Shown: positions 1 through 11,800 of the stretch, one piece after another
How positions within the stretch are numbered: position 1 is the stretch's first letter
How the letters are laid out: every line of letters starts with the position of its first letter
From: Echinococcus granulosus
Taxonomy: Eukaryota; Platyhelminthes; Cestoda; Cyclophyllidea; Taeniidae
Length of the DNA stretch: 64,000 bases
Direction of reading: 5' to 3'
NCBI RefSeq assembly: GCF_000524195.1
Contig: NW_020170392.1
Span: forward strand, 792,035-856,034
Program-made: the position numbers and the translations under genes
The notes under the pieces: generated by a model
What the model saw: only the letters and a program-made list of their open reading frames with translations
Told to the model about the DNA's origin: nothing
The model's database searches: none

Positions 1-499
1 CTGCAATGTAGTATATGAGGCAGAAATATCAGTATGCCATAGCTGAAGAATGCAACTCAGATGGAAGTTACAAATATATTTTTACCATAAGACAACCACG
101 AAGCCAGAGGAGGTGTTCCACCCCAAATCGCTTAAGTGATGCTCCATCATTACACTATAACTTTGAAGACAGCAACTGATCTAAATAAATGCTAAGTGTG
201 TTTTAAAAGTAAGCTAAAGCTTAAAGTCATATTTGCAATAGCTTTTAACACACCCTTGAAAGAGATACTTTGGACCACTTATTAGATTGACACAATTTAC
301 CGGATATTCAAAAAAGTCTGTGCAACCAGTTGATGGGCGCTGGGTGATAAGTCGAAGCCTCGTGTTGAACGGGGGAAGTGAAGCACACCTCTACAATCCC
401 ACCATACAAAATTGTTGCAAAATGTAGAAGATATTGCCTTGTGAGACAGGAAAGAGTGACAAAATTAGTTGTCGTGTTACCATATTAGGCTAAATGTTT

Positions 500-655
500 G
501 TCTAGCTCTCGGTCCTGGCAACGGGTCACTTAGCCGCTCCGCCATTGTACCTCCGCGGGGCCGCTTGACCTCTGGGCCATGCCAGTAGGCCCAATTCCTA
601 CTACACGTCAGCAAGAATATTCTGTTTTGGTATGTCTTCTTCTATCTTCGCGGAA
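500..655 (-). repeat. Decayed solo terminal repeat of the TRIM-like family
   Basis: Read on the minus strand, this stretch shows the same ordered landmarks as the other family members: an AGAAGACATA-like block, an ACGTGTAGTAGGA block, CTACTGGCATGGCC, CCGCGGAGGTACAATGGCGGAG, then CGAGAGCTAG. Only terminal-repeat sequence is present, with no internal body, so it is read as a solo repeat left by recombination or truncation. The edges are approximate. Confidence 0.6.
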
Positions 656-1423
656 GTCTCGGAGTGCTACAATACTCTGCCCCTTCCCGTGACCCCATGA
701 TCCATTGATTGTACTCCAATTGCTACCTGTAAATACATTGGGACGCATTACATTCGATGAAAAAGTATCAGGAAATCACCAAAAGGAAGTGATTTGTATT
801 TTTGCAGGAGGGTTGGCTTTGGCAAAGTATCTGAAAAATTCCGCAACTACAGATAAAATATGGCGATATGGACTTATGGTATGACTAATCTGAAACGAAT
901 TTGGAAGCGAGGAGGTATTTAAGGTTAAAAGGCTTAAATTTATGAGTTTAGTCAAAGCTTTGTTCCAATTTATAAATATTGGGTACTTTGGTTCTTTTAA
1001 GGAACCATTACAGTTGTCAAAGGTGGAAAAATATTGACTGAGAATATTATATCATGTTCCTTGTCTGATCTCCAAAGGAGGCAGTGCTGTTGAAAATCAG
1101 CAACAGAAAAGTCCAAAGGGCACAACAGAGACCATGAACTGACAAATTACACTTGTTGCTGTTTGGAAGGTGTATTTTTAAATAATCAGAAGATATTAGT
1201 GCGATTCCACAATGTGGAACTCCGTAGATGCAGGGAGCAAGATTGTTCGCACAAATGGAACGTAACCGAGCCAATTCTGCCATGCCAAAGGGACCGGCTT
1301 TTCTTCTTTGCTAGCCATACTTACCTACATACTTATAAGTGCAAACAAAGGTTTTCCAGAGAATTTGACATTCAACAGCTGATAATTTAATAGGGAACAG
1401 ATTTTCAGTAACGTTCCTACAAG

Positions 1424-1611
1424 CTCGGACAATGGCCAGTAAATTTTCCGCAGCGAATTTTAAGCAGCGGACACGAAAACCTCCCACCTTAGATCAGTAC
1501 ACCTGGTCAGCTAGGAGCATTATTTTGAATAGCTTAACACCGACATACTTATTGGGCAATATGCCAAACGCGTTGATAAGTGCTTTCACGGAAATAACTA
1601 TACTTTCTCAG
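1424..1611 (+). other. Doubtful exon-like open stretch
   Basis: A possible acceptor (ACGTTCCTACAAG) precedes an in-frame ATG at 1432. The frame stays open for 60 codons to CAG at 1611, followed by GTGGGT, a fair donor. The encoded peptide is not recognised and has no signal peptide, so it is not obviously the 5' exon of the PLXDC-like gene, although its phase-0 end would be compatible with the exon at 2881. It abuts a decayed terminal repeat and may be chance. Confidence 0.2.
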
Positions 1612-1639
1612 GTGGGTATGCAATATGTTAATTGATTTC

Positions 1640-1775
1640 CTAGCTCTCGGTTTTTATAATAAGCTGCTTAGGAGCTCTGTTGGTCCACGCCAGTAGCCCC
1701 TCTCCAGCCCTTCTTCAGATCGATAATACATTCTGCCCGAGTAGTATGCCTTCTCCCATTTTTGGGGAAGTTTTG
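1640..1775 (-). repeat. Decayed solo terminal repeat of the TRIM-like family
   Basis: On the minus strand it reads GAGAAGGCATACTACTCGGG, CAGAATGTATTATCGA, AAGGGCTGGAGAGGGGCTAC and ACCGAGAGCTAGG, in the same order as the copies at 42.9, 10.8 and 62.9 kb. It shares the CGAGAGCTAG end block with the copy at 0.5 kb. No internal region accompanies it. Edges are approximate. Confidence 0.6.
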
Positions 1776-2880
1776 GGGGGCAAAAATAGTTCTACCAAAG
1801 CGTCTGAAGAATGCAACAACTAAACGTTTTGTTAAACTACGCAGGCAACTCCGCGAACCTTTAGTCTTCGTATATTGTACTTCCACTTTGCAGCATGACC
1901 TTCAAAGGACGCTGGTAACACCCCAGCCTTTCTGACTCCCAGAGTGCTGCAAGTACATAACTGAGCAGCATTGGGAAAAAAAGCAGAACAAGAGAACCCT
2001 TTATTACAAAGTAAATTGAATGCTTGAATTTGTGACCTCTTAGGATTAAGTAAATCCTATTTTGAAGAATTATACATAAATGCACAACTAGGTCGGGGTG
2101 CCAATTTTGGACTCAACAGGTTTTTAAAACCATAAATATCCAAAATTCAAATAATCGGGCAAATTTTATTGCTTAAATGCGTCAGAACGTGGTACATTTT
2201 AGGCAAGAACCCAAGTGTTCACCTTTTCCGGTTGTTTAAAGTAATAAAACATTTAGGTTAACCTTGAAGCGTCTAGTAAAATGACGTTTTGTGTTAACGT
2301 GTTCATACATTTACTTATTTTCGGTAAGACTTTACTGCAAAAATACCTATACATCAGGACTGTTTACAAGAAGAGTATTTTGCTCGGGAAATGATTTATA
2401 ATCCTTTAAGTGGAAACATGCCTCATTTTAATGACCTTTCCTAACGTTTATCATACACCGTTAGGGAGACATCTACATACTTTACAAAGTTTATACTGCT
2501 TCAACTAGACTTTATCCTTTTGACGCACTTCCGTGTTAACACATGCGTTAGCATTCGATACATAATTCCATATTTTTACTTTTAGTGCAGTTATATTAAT
2601 ATAACAAACTCCTTATTGCTAGAAAATGTAGTTGACAACCTTTCTAAGCATTTAACTTTTATAATCAAACACGCCAGTTCAAAGCTGCAAGAGAATTTGC
2701 TTGAAGCTTTAAGTACGACTTATTTTTGTGTCCACTCTATATCCATTTACTTATTGAACCAAACCTGCTTGTGAATTTTAGCTTGTCGACTCTTTGAAGA
2801 TGAGGGCTTCTGCTATGCAGGGAGGAACCTGCATCCTGATGGAGTATTTGTTTCGTTCTCATTTAAAACTAATTTAACAG

Positions 2881-5800
2881 AGAACCTACGCCTATTATCA
2901 AACTTACGTACACTCCGACGCTAACCATACTGTTGCTACTTTCAATTTTTTAAAAAAGGCATTGCTGAGAGATGGACAGACCCACGAAGCCCTGCTGAAC
3001 GGTCACCGCGTTGCTATAGTGCGTTTAATTTGAAATCATAGCAATTTCTAGAAATTGTCACTAGCCTTTACCTTCCCATTTTATGGATATCCCACTCAGG
3101 AGCTCTTAATGGCTACGGGAGGTGATTTCTGATCATAAACACGGTGATCACTATTTAGACACCTAAAGTTAATTTCCCCTAAAGGATATTTTTTGTCATA
3201 ACCGCAAATTTGACTTAAAATGTGTATTTTGATGAAAAATACTAAAAGGCTTCTTTGTGTACTTTACTAGTTATAGGGTGAAATCAAAATGCCTGTTTTG
3301 GTAAAGTTGCCCTTTGATATATTTATGAACCGGACACTGGATTTGATAGGACACTTTTGGTAACTAGTAGTTTCTCGACTTTGCGTGACAGGTTTCCTCT
3401 ACTTGGGCAACGTTCACCATGATCAACTGACTTATTCACAGTATATTGCACCTCTAATGGCAGATTTTGACGCCTCTCGGAACCCTGGCATTTCAACGAT
3501 AAACTACACCTCCACCTGTAAGACTTTAACTAGAAAATATTTGTTCCTTTAAAGCTGGTTACTTCATTGCCAAGTGGAGCAACGTGCGGCTTAGGCATTG
3601 TTCAGAACGTAAGCTTGGAATCTTATATGCACTTATTGTTTTCTCAGTAGGTAAGTTTTCATTTTCTGTGTGCCTTTTTGAAAACGGGAGCATTGTTTTT
3701 GCTTACGATAAGGTGAGGCATGAATGGGTTGGACTGACATGAAATATGTCTTAAGATCCCACATCTACACCTCCTGAACGGTAGACTACAAGGATGTCCC
3801 TCCGCGAATGCAACCCCTTCAATTGACCTGAGCGAAACGATTAAGTGGAGCAGAGAGAAAAGGAGGAGCTCCCAACGGGATGTCATTGTGGGGGTCTCAG
3901 ACGCCTATCTACATGAGGTTAAACGTAAGCTGAAATTATTAAAAGCTACTCAAAATCAGTCTTCGAAATAAGAAATCTGAATCCAAATTTACGTAGACAA
4001 GACAAATTACCTAGAGCATTAAAATAGCTTATTACTTAGCGCAACTTTCTGCAAACCCTAATAATCTTTATCTTAGATGGGGCAGCATCAAATACCTTGC
4101 GTAAGGACCACAAAATTTGCAGATGAGATATTCTTCTCCAGCACTTCCTAGCTACATAATTATCTAGTTTCAGAATTTGCATTCCTATTTGCTTGTCTTG
4201 GAAACAAACACTCCCATCTCCTATAAGAAGTTGTGTGAGATCAAGCACTCTCAAATGCATCGCTCTCATGTGGTACTTTGTTGAAGATGAAGATCGAAGA
4301 AGGATTGCCGAGTATACCACGATGAACATTCCAACGCAACTTATTCGATCTGGCACCACCATCACCTTGACACCACTTCCAAGTGAGTAATCGTTGAAAA
4401 ATATTCAAATACTCTCTTGTTTATAAAAGAATTAATTCCCTAAGAGTCATGGGGGGTTTTGAGCATGGATTTAGCTTCATCATCGGCGTATAGAAGGGTT
4501 GGAAGACTAGTACCTTAGGTTACTTGAACAGAACTCCATGCCATTAATGAGGGAACCACATGGTAATCAACTTAATTCTTTTAAGCCGTTATATAGCCTT
4601 GTGAATTAAACACCCATCGATGTCTTATAGCTGTCAATTTGAGTTGGAGGGTAATGAACCAAAAAAGGTTAATTTAATCACAGATGTGTCACTAGAGACC
4701 CTCCCCTCATCAGCGATTGCTGACAGGCAACAACTAGCAGAATCGGCAAACATGTTCTAACATTTCAAGCTGCTGCTGACTTGACCAAACAATCACTTAA
4801 AGAATCTCGAAGAAATGCACGCAAAGACGCCTCTAAATCGTGACATCAATGTTGGTGCAGTTGGAATCTGACTTCCAGTCTTTAATTCTGAAACGACTTA
4901 ACAACCAAAAGGGAAATGTGTACAGCATGAGGCAAAGCTAGAAATAGAGTTTGGTGTTATTACTGCTATGCGTATCACTGATTTCTTCCAACTGTCAAGT
5001 AGATCCGTCACATTAAAGTTAGTGTTAGACAATGTAAAGCCGTTTCTAGAAAATGGTGGCTTTGCAATGTGATCAGTTAAGGGTTTCAGGATGTGATAGT
5101 ATTCCTCAGTCAATAAGTATGATTAAAAATCTCATATTCTTTGTCACGTTCACAAACTGGTAATTTTGTCCCTTTTTTAATCTGAGAGTCCTAGAAAAAT
5201 TTTTAAAGACTGGCCCTAAACATGTTTAGAAGATGGGATGTAAAAAAGCTTAGGTACGGCACAGTAGATAGGGTTTGAAATAGTCATCTCAAACCACGGT
5301 GGTGGGTCCTTTAGAAGCTCAAATAAGGTGTTTTTTGCCAGGATCGCTTGTTAGTTAAGGGTTGAGTGAGGAATTTTACTGTTGAAAATTTGGACATTTT
5401 TAATCACTCTTCAATATGATTCATTTGATGTTTGCCGAGGTAGTGGAATAGCAGACGTGTTGGCTTACATGGATAAACACTCCATCTTTAAGCATCAAGT
5501 GGTTTTAACCTCATTAAATAGATACGTACACACAAGGAAGGAAAAAATCATAACTCCTTAATGATACTAAAAGGGCTGGATTTGCATAAGTGACAGGTGT
5601 CAGAAAACGCCATCATTTTGCGTCTCTTGTCTCGGCTCACTGCTCATCCATTTGATTGCACTCTTCTGACATTGAATGGGTTACCGAATTCCTCCATTGG
5701 TAAGAGGCAAACAAAACATCTTTCCCAACTGCAGCTTTATGAGTTTTCAAATGTCGAGTAACGGTCATTCAAGAGCATTGACAACCATTGTCAAATACAA

Positions 5801-8800
5801 GAAATAAAACATTTTACACTTAAACGAATTCTGCATTTCCTTGATGACTAAAATTAAGTAACTTGTCATGGTGTTGATGGTTAGAAATATTCTCTGCTCA
5901 GTCACAAAGCCTTATATTCATAGTAAAAATCAAATCACTGGCTGTGTAAACGAATCTCTTCATGAATATACTTACTCCTCATGTTTGTTAGTTCAAACTC
6001 TGTAGTTATTTTAAGGCTCTTAAATAATGATACCTCCTTATTAAAATAATTTTTTGCACTGGGCCCCATTCACTATTGAAATTCGGTAAAGGAACTGATT
6101 TTTAGTAGATCGACAAGCAGGTCTACTACCAAATTTAGATTTGCACAAGCAGTTGGCGAGGATTTATTTTCCTGGAGTAGTATTGTTGCCCCCCAGTCGT
6201 TCCTGAAGGCGTAAAATGGCATAATACTAGGAGTGGATATGCACTGACAACACATAGAGAGGCTGAGGGGCTGCAGGACTCCAGGAAGTACAAAGGCGGA
6301 GCCTTAAATTTCCACGAAACCAAAATGCAGCGTAAAAGGAACAATCAAGATATCTCATAGCCCTCCCTCCTTTTGAGCGTCTATGCTGCTGGCCTTGGCC
6401 AACCCCCTCCCCTCCTTCAGCCATCAAAACGTAGTCGGTACTTCAAGAGAAACACCCACGAACTAACCGCGCCAGTCGTCAAACTCGCGAGCTATTCGAC
6501 TGCTGCGTCACTCATCCGTCTTGGCAACCCTACCGGATCTTCATTTTCGTCCTGTTTGGGAAATGGATTGGGGGAAGGGGAATGTGCTGCCTATCTCGTA
6601 TATCCATCGCTAGTAGTAGGAACACTGGCCTAAAAGCAGAGTCGTTTAGTAAAGATGGAGCTTATAATAGTCTCGTGTCTGCTTCTCCTTGTCGCATTGA
6701 TCTATCCGTGTATTTTGACTTATTTACATGCTTTCATCCTCAGTCTATGTTCACAACTGTGAAAAAGTATTACGAATCGAATGCGACAACATATTTCTCC
6801 CCTTCCCAATATTTATCCTCAAATGCAACAAGTGTTCAAGGCCTGCATCACGGCCTCAAACGCGAATTCCATCAAGAAGTGGTATTTCACGAACAGAATC
6901 AGGAGCGATTAGCAGGGGATGATGCGCTTATATTTCATAAACCAATTGAGGCAACTTGCATAGTAGCTCAAATTTCCGAATACTTTTCCCTCCCGTGCAA
7001 AAGCTATTTTTCCTCTACTAGTGTAAACTGCTTCATCTATCTTTCATTATTACGGTAAATCTAAAGTCTTGGAAAAGGCGAAAATATCAACAAAAATGTG
7101 ATTTTTTATTATTCTGATAAGAAACGAAGGTAGAATTATCTTTTCTGTTAGTTTAAGTGACCTACTGCTAGCACCTTTGAATATTCAGGATTATGTTTTA
7201 TTTAGTTCACTTTCAATCGAACACATGGCGCACCTTATTGCGCTACCTTGTAAAATCACCATTTTTGTTAAAAAATGCCAAAAAACCAAAACAGTCTGCG
7301 AGATTTGACATGTTCATGCGTAAATTCTCTTAAATGATGTACCACTCTAGTTATCCCTGTGGTTCATACATAACATATCGACTTGGAAGTAGCCAGGAGG
7401 GCGGATAGCAGTATAAGTGGCACGAGCTCTCAGTGTGGAGGCTGATGCACTGGTCACTGAAAAAGCTCTCTTAGTCATATAACTGCCAAATTGTCTAACT
7501 GCTCTACATAATTCGGCCCAAATTGATTCGGGCAGCAACTGTCACATTAATGGGAGGCCTCAAATCCCCAGTCGAATTGAGTGCTCAAATGCGTTTACGC
7601 TTGATTGATAAGACCTAGCGATAATTAGGTCTGAATCCACTTCTTCCTTGCAGTGCTCCGTCAAAGCACAACTGGAATATTCAGCACGATATAGGTGACA
7701 ATGCAGAGTAGATCAAATTGTCTCATGGAAAACTGGCGTAGGAGCAAAAATTTCAATCATTTATGACGCATAAGGCGGTTGCGACGTTTTAGGCAGGACT
7801 TCCTGGTGTCCGTGTACATCGCGTCGAAAAGCCAAATGGGGGTTTGGCCTCCCAGCGGCAAAATCAGTGAATTGTTATCCACAATCAATTAGCTAAGCAG
7901 TACCTGTAAAAGAGGGACCGTTAGATAAGACCTTCCAGGCCACTTTTGCTATGTGGTATCTGAACGCGTAGATATGCTCAAAAAAAATGACCAGAGTAAA
8001 TGAAGACTAAATAATTCAAATCAGGTGAATGATTGAGGCCACCTTTGATTGATAAGAGCTTTTATACCAATCGGCATCTGCCTGATATTGTCACGCTTAA
8101 ACATAACCAAACTTATGTAGTATCATAGTGACAACAGCCAAGACTCTGATAAGAGGTATGACAGACCGACTAGTCCTTTGTTCGAATATGATCTCTGGCT
8201 TATTTTAATCTCCTCTCTCTGTGCCAAGCCTGTGTGGAGCAGACAACCTGCGCAGACTGCCTTGGAGAAAGGGTACAAGGTTTCCGTTGTCAGTGGTGCC
8301 CCCAGATCCACTTCTGCAGCTCTGGTGTCGACAGGGACTGGCAGCGGTGGCACGAAAACGGCTGTCATCTCAATGTAAGTCATCTCTCTCAGTCCCAGTA
8401 ACCAATTTTGTGCCATTGATTAAATGCTCATGATGGAGAAGGAAATACCCTGCTTATATAATATACTAAGATTCCATTAATCATCACTTAAATGCCAAAA
8501 AAGTTAGAAGTGAATCCGCTTTGGAAAATCATTTCATCTTGTCAGCCTATAGCCGACCATTTTGCAAATGTCAATGTCGGCAACTTTGAAGAATCCATTG
8601 ATATACTAGCTGTTATTTCATTCCTAATGTACAATTATCATGGTGTTACTAAATGCGTCATTAGGCATTCTCTCCCAGCTAGAAATATGAATGGACGGAT
8701 AAGTCGTTCGGCGGATGGGCAGTTGGAGATTATAGATGATTAATGGATTATCTGAATATTTTTCTGAGGAGGAACTTTAGCCCCAAATTTTGTGAGATTC

Positions 8801-11800
8801 ATGAACTTCCCATACCTACATAAGAAACCAGTTTTGTGCAGCTTAGCTGTTCACAGGAATGCATTACGAAGGATTTCGAGGCACAGCGACCAGTCAAGCC
8901 TAAGATTAAGTAAATCCCCAGCCTTAACATCACCTTCAAGCAATCCACATAATTCTTAGCATATATGGAAGTAGATACTAGGCGGGTAGGTGACTAGATA
9001 GGTAAAAGGAGGACTAAATGGAGAAGAAAAAACTAATGAACGACTGGCTGACTAATTTAATATTTGAGATGTTAGATATTTATTAGATAATAAACTTTAG
9101 CTTTGTTAATGCTAACTTTATCATGGTTTGTTCTCCCTTAATTCTTCAAAGGCCAACACCGTGCTGTTTGAAGTCTTTTACTGGAAATGTCTGCAACCGC
9201 AGGAAAACGCTCATGTTCAATTTCCTAAAATCCATTCTGGAAACAGCGCATTTACCCCGCTGCGGCTATGTTCAGATATACTTTAAGTACACTCCAAACT
9301 CAAGGTCAGCCTGCTACCCGAAATACATATGGCTAGGCTGGCCCAGTGATCTAGCTTCGGATGCAGTATCTGACTCGGTCTCCGGTAGTTTGAACGAGTT
9401 AGTGACTGGGCCAGTAGCCGCACGTCACACCTCGGTGTTGACTCACCCGCACTAATCAATAAAGAAGTCTGACCTTGGGCCTTTACCCCTAATTGTCTGG
9501 GTGGTGGACCTGATGGGAGCCGATGGGCCCGCACACGCACATCAGCTCATAAGTGACTGCTAAAGCAGTAGCAACTTAGTTTAGAGCAATTTATATGGGT
9601 AAAATCCTACCTGTAGGAGGTGAAACACAATGTAAGCTACAATTCATTATTCCATTATTGGACTTTATACTGGTTCTCGTGGCCCGAGGACTGTTAGGGT
9701 CACACTTGAATTCCCAGTCATCATGCACGGTGCCTTAAACAAGGCTAATTTGACCCAGGCTCTCCTGCAGAGCTCCCACTTCGTAAGAATACCGTGATAA
9801 AATTAGTCCCAGGTTTACCACTTTCATAAATTTTTGCAGGATATCAAAAGTCTTTTGAGGGGAATCTTCATTATTAAGAAAGTTAACTTTTCAACACCAG
9901 GTAGCAGGCGCTGATGAAAGGGCTTCCCCCGACCAGTTAGGCTCGCACCATTCGAAGTTATTTCTGATTACAACTTCAATTACTAGTGTGATGAGAATGC
10001 ATAGAAAAGGCGTGTAACATACTGAGCCTTGTCCAAAGGCAAAAGAAGACATAATACTTGGGCAAAATATGTATTGCCAACGTATAGAATGGCTGTGGGG
10101 CTACAGGAATGCCCCGGACGCCACGCCGCCCAGGGGAAGTACATCAAGGAGCCCTAAGTACCCTTACAACGTAGTCAGTACTGTGGGACAAAGATCTACG
10201 AACCGACCACACCAGTTCTTGAATTGGCGTACACTGGAGAAGATACTTGGCCACAACGTTACTGGATCTCACGTTTCGCCCTGTTTGGAAACTGGATTGA
10301 GGAAAGCAGGAATATGCTTTTCATCTCGCACATCCATAGCTAGTCGTAAAAGCACTGGCCCAAAAGCAGTGCCATTCAATAAGATGGAATTTCAAATAGT
10401 TTCGAGGGTAATAGGGTTTCATGTCTATCCCTCCTTGCCAATTTGTTCGTACTTCAGTGCTACCCAGACTTATCTATCTATCTGGGTTCTCTCTAGCTAG
10501 TAGAGGTGGAGGAGGTATCGTGTGTCCACTTCAATGGCATCTTCACACAGGTACCGTAGACAGCTCCGTAACAAGCTTTTACGGATGGTTCACCACTACG
10601 ACTGGTGTTGGTTCCGTTGTTAATAGCACTTCTGCAGAACACGGTACTGCAGTAGTTGCCGAAGGTAGATGCCATTTTCAAACCTCTCTGTTAGGGGTCG
10701 TTACAAATTGTCCCATCTGCAGCAGATGCCCTTCTACCGTCACGATGCTGCCTCAGATTTAATAGTAGAAATCAAGGTGGCCATCCTTTGCGCTTGGGTT
10801 GGCTTTCTACAGCCACTAGTTCAGCACCCTGAGAATACCCTGGAGACGAAAGGAAACATAACACCCGGGCAGAACATGTATTGTCGACGTACAGGAGGAC
10901 TGAAGAGGGGGTAATGGGATGGCCCAGGAGGCCATTCCGCCGGGCGGAGGTACCAAGGCCGTAGAAACCCAATGCGAGGATATCTTGGGATTAGTAATTT
11001 GATAAACAATTAGTAAATGGAATGCTAAGTGGTTTGACAACTTCATTTCAATTTTAGCAAACCAGAAAATCACGTGACCTAGCCGTGAACTAGTTGCAGC
11101 ATCTTCCAACAACATTGTGTTTTTCTGCCCTTTTAGAGCCTACGAGGTGAATGTGGTAAGTCGTTACGACAGCTATTTTACGTGAGGCTGAGTTGAGTGC
11201 TTTTTGATGTGAAAAATTATTGTTTCGTCCCATTTTCATCCTTCGTCGGTCCTACTGGACCATTAACACTGCTATTTTCCCGCAAACCACTCCGATCATA
11301 CGGAATGCTCTGATCGCGAAAATCCAAGACTTTCTTCTTTTTCATCGGTAGGCTGTACCTAGAGCATTATGGGTCATTTCGACCCACTTAAGAAAGTGAA
11401 TCCACACGACTAGTTGGACCACATCATCACACTGGAGAATATAGTGTTATAGACTCAGTATTTCTCTTTTCCACCTCTGCCTTCAAACGGGCGAATTGGG
11501 CACGAACATGCTTCATTGGGTAGCGATTAACTAGGGAGGGGGTACAGGTATCACGGTTTAAGCGGGTTTAGGGTACGTTTCCTCTTCCTCCTCCGGGGCC
11601 GATGGTGTCTGATCCGTCAAGAGGCTGGTATTTACTGACCACCCCCTTGACTGAAGAGTACATTCAAATAATAAAGTATTACAACGGCAACAGTACTCCC
11701 CTTCCGTTGACGATCTTAACATCAACATTCTTGACACGATTTCCTGACTTGAGCCTGACATTGCAAAGATAGGATCCGAGTTTCTCATCATTTTGTGGTG

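Larger units (their letters stand above)
1..2880. other. 5' flank of the PLXDC-like gene, no firm gene
   Basis: AT-rich DNA without a recognisable exon. It contains two decayed terminal-repeat copies (listed separately) and one exon-like open stretch at 1424-1611. The missing 5' exon(s) of the PLXDC-like gene (signal peptide and N-terminus) should lie here or beyond the window edge; I could not find a signal-peptide exon. Confidence 0.6.

Noticed and set aside
4036..4365. 109-codon minus-strand frame
   Set aside because: It overlaps the plus-strand PLXDC exon 4287-4382, which fits the family and splice phases.
4495..4520. TGGAAGACTAGT resembling the miR-7 start
   Set aside because: The match stops after the 5' part and I see no convincing precursor hairpin; other flatworm miRNAs I recall were not seen.
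6582..7058. 158-codon plus-strand frame
   Set aside because: It begins in the truncated TRIM copy and runs into intron DNA; no recognisable protein, and it lies in a PLXDC intron.
8123..8416. Minus-strand frame opposite the PSI exon
   Set aside because: The plus-strand reading gives a clear PSI domain with matching splice phases; this is its shadow.
9330..9430. tRNA-like or SINE-like GGCTGGCCCAGTGATCTAG block
   Set aside because: No proper A/B boxes or cloverleaf could be drawn; no other copy was noticed in the window.
10069..10500. 143-codon plus-strand frame
   Set aside because: It lies across the terminal repeat and body of the TRIM-like element; the frame is not conserved in the 63-kb copy.
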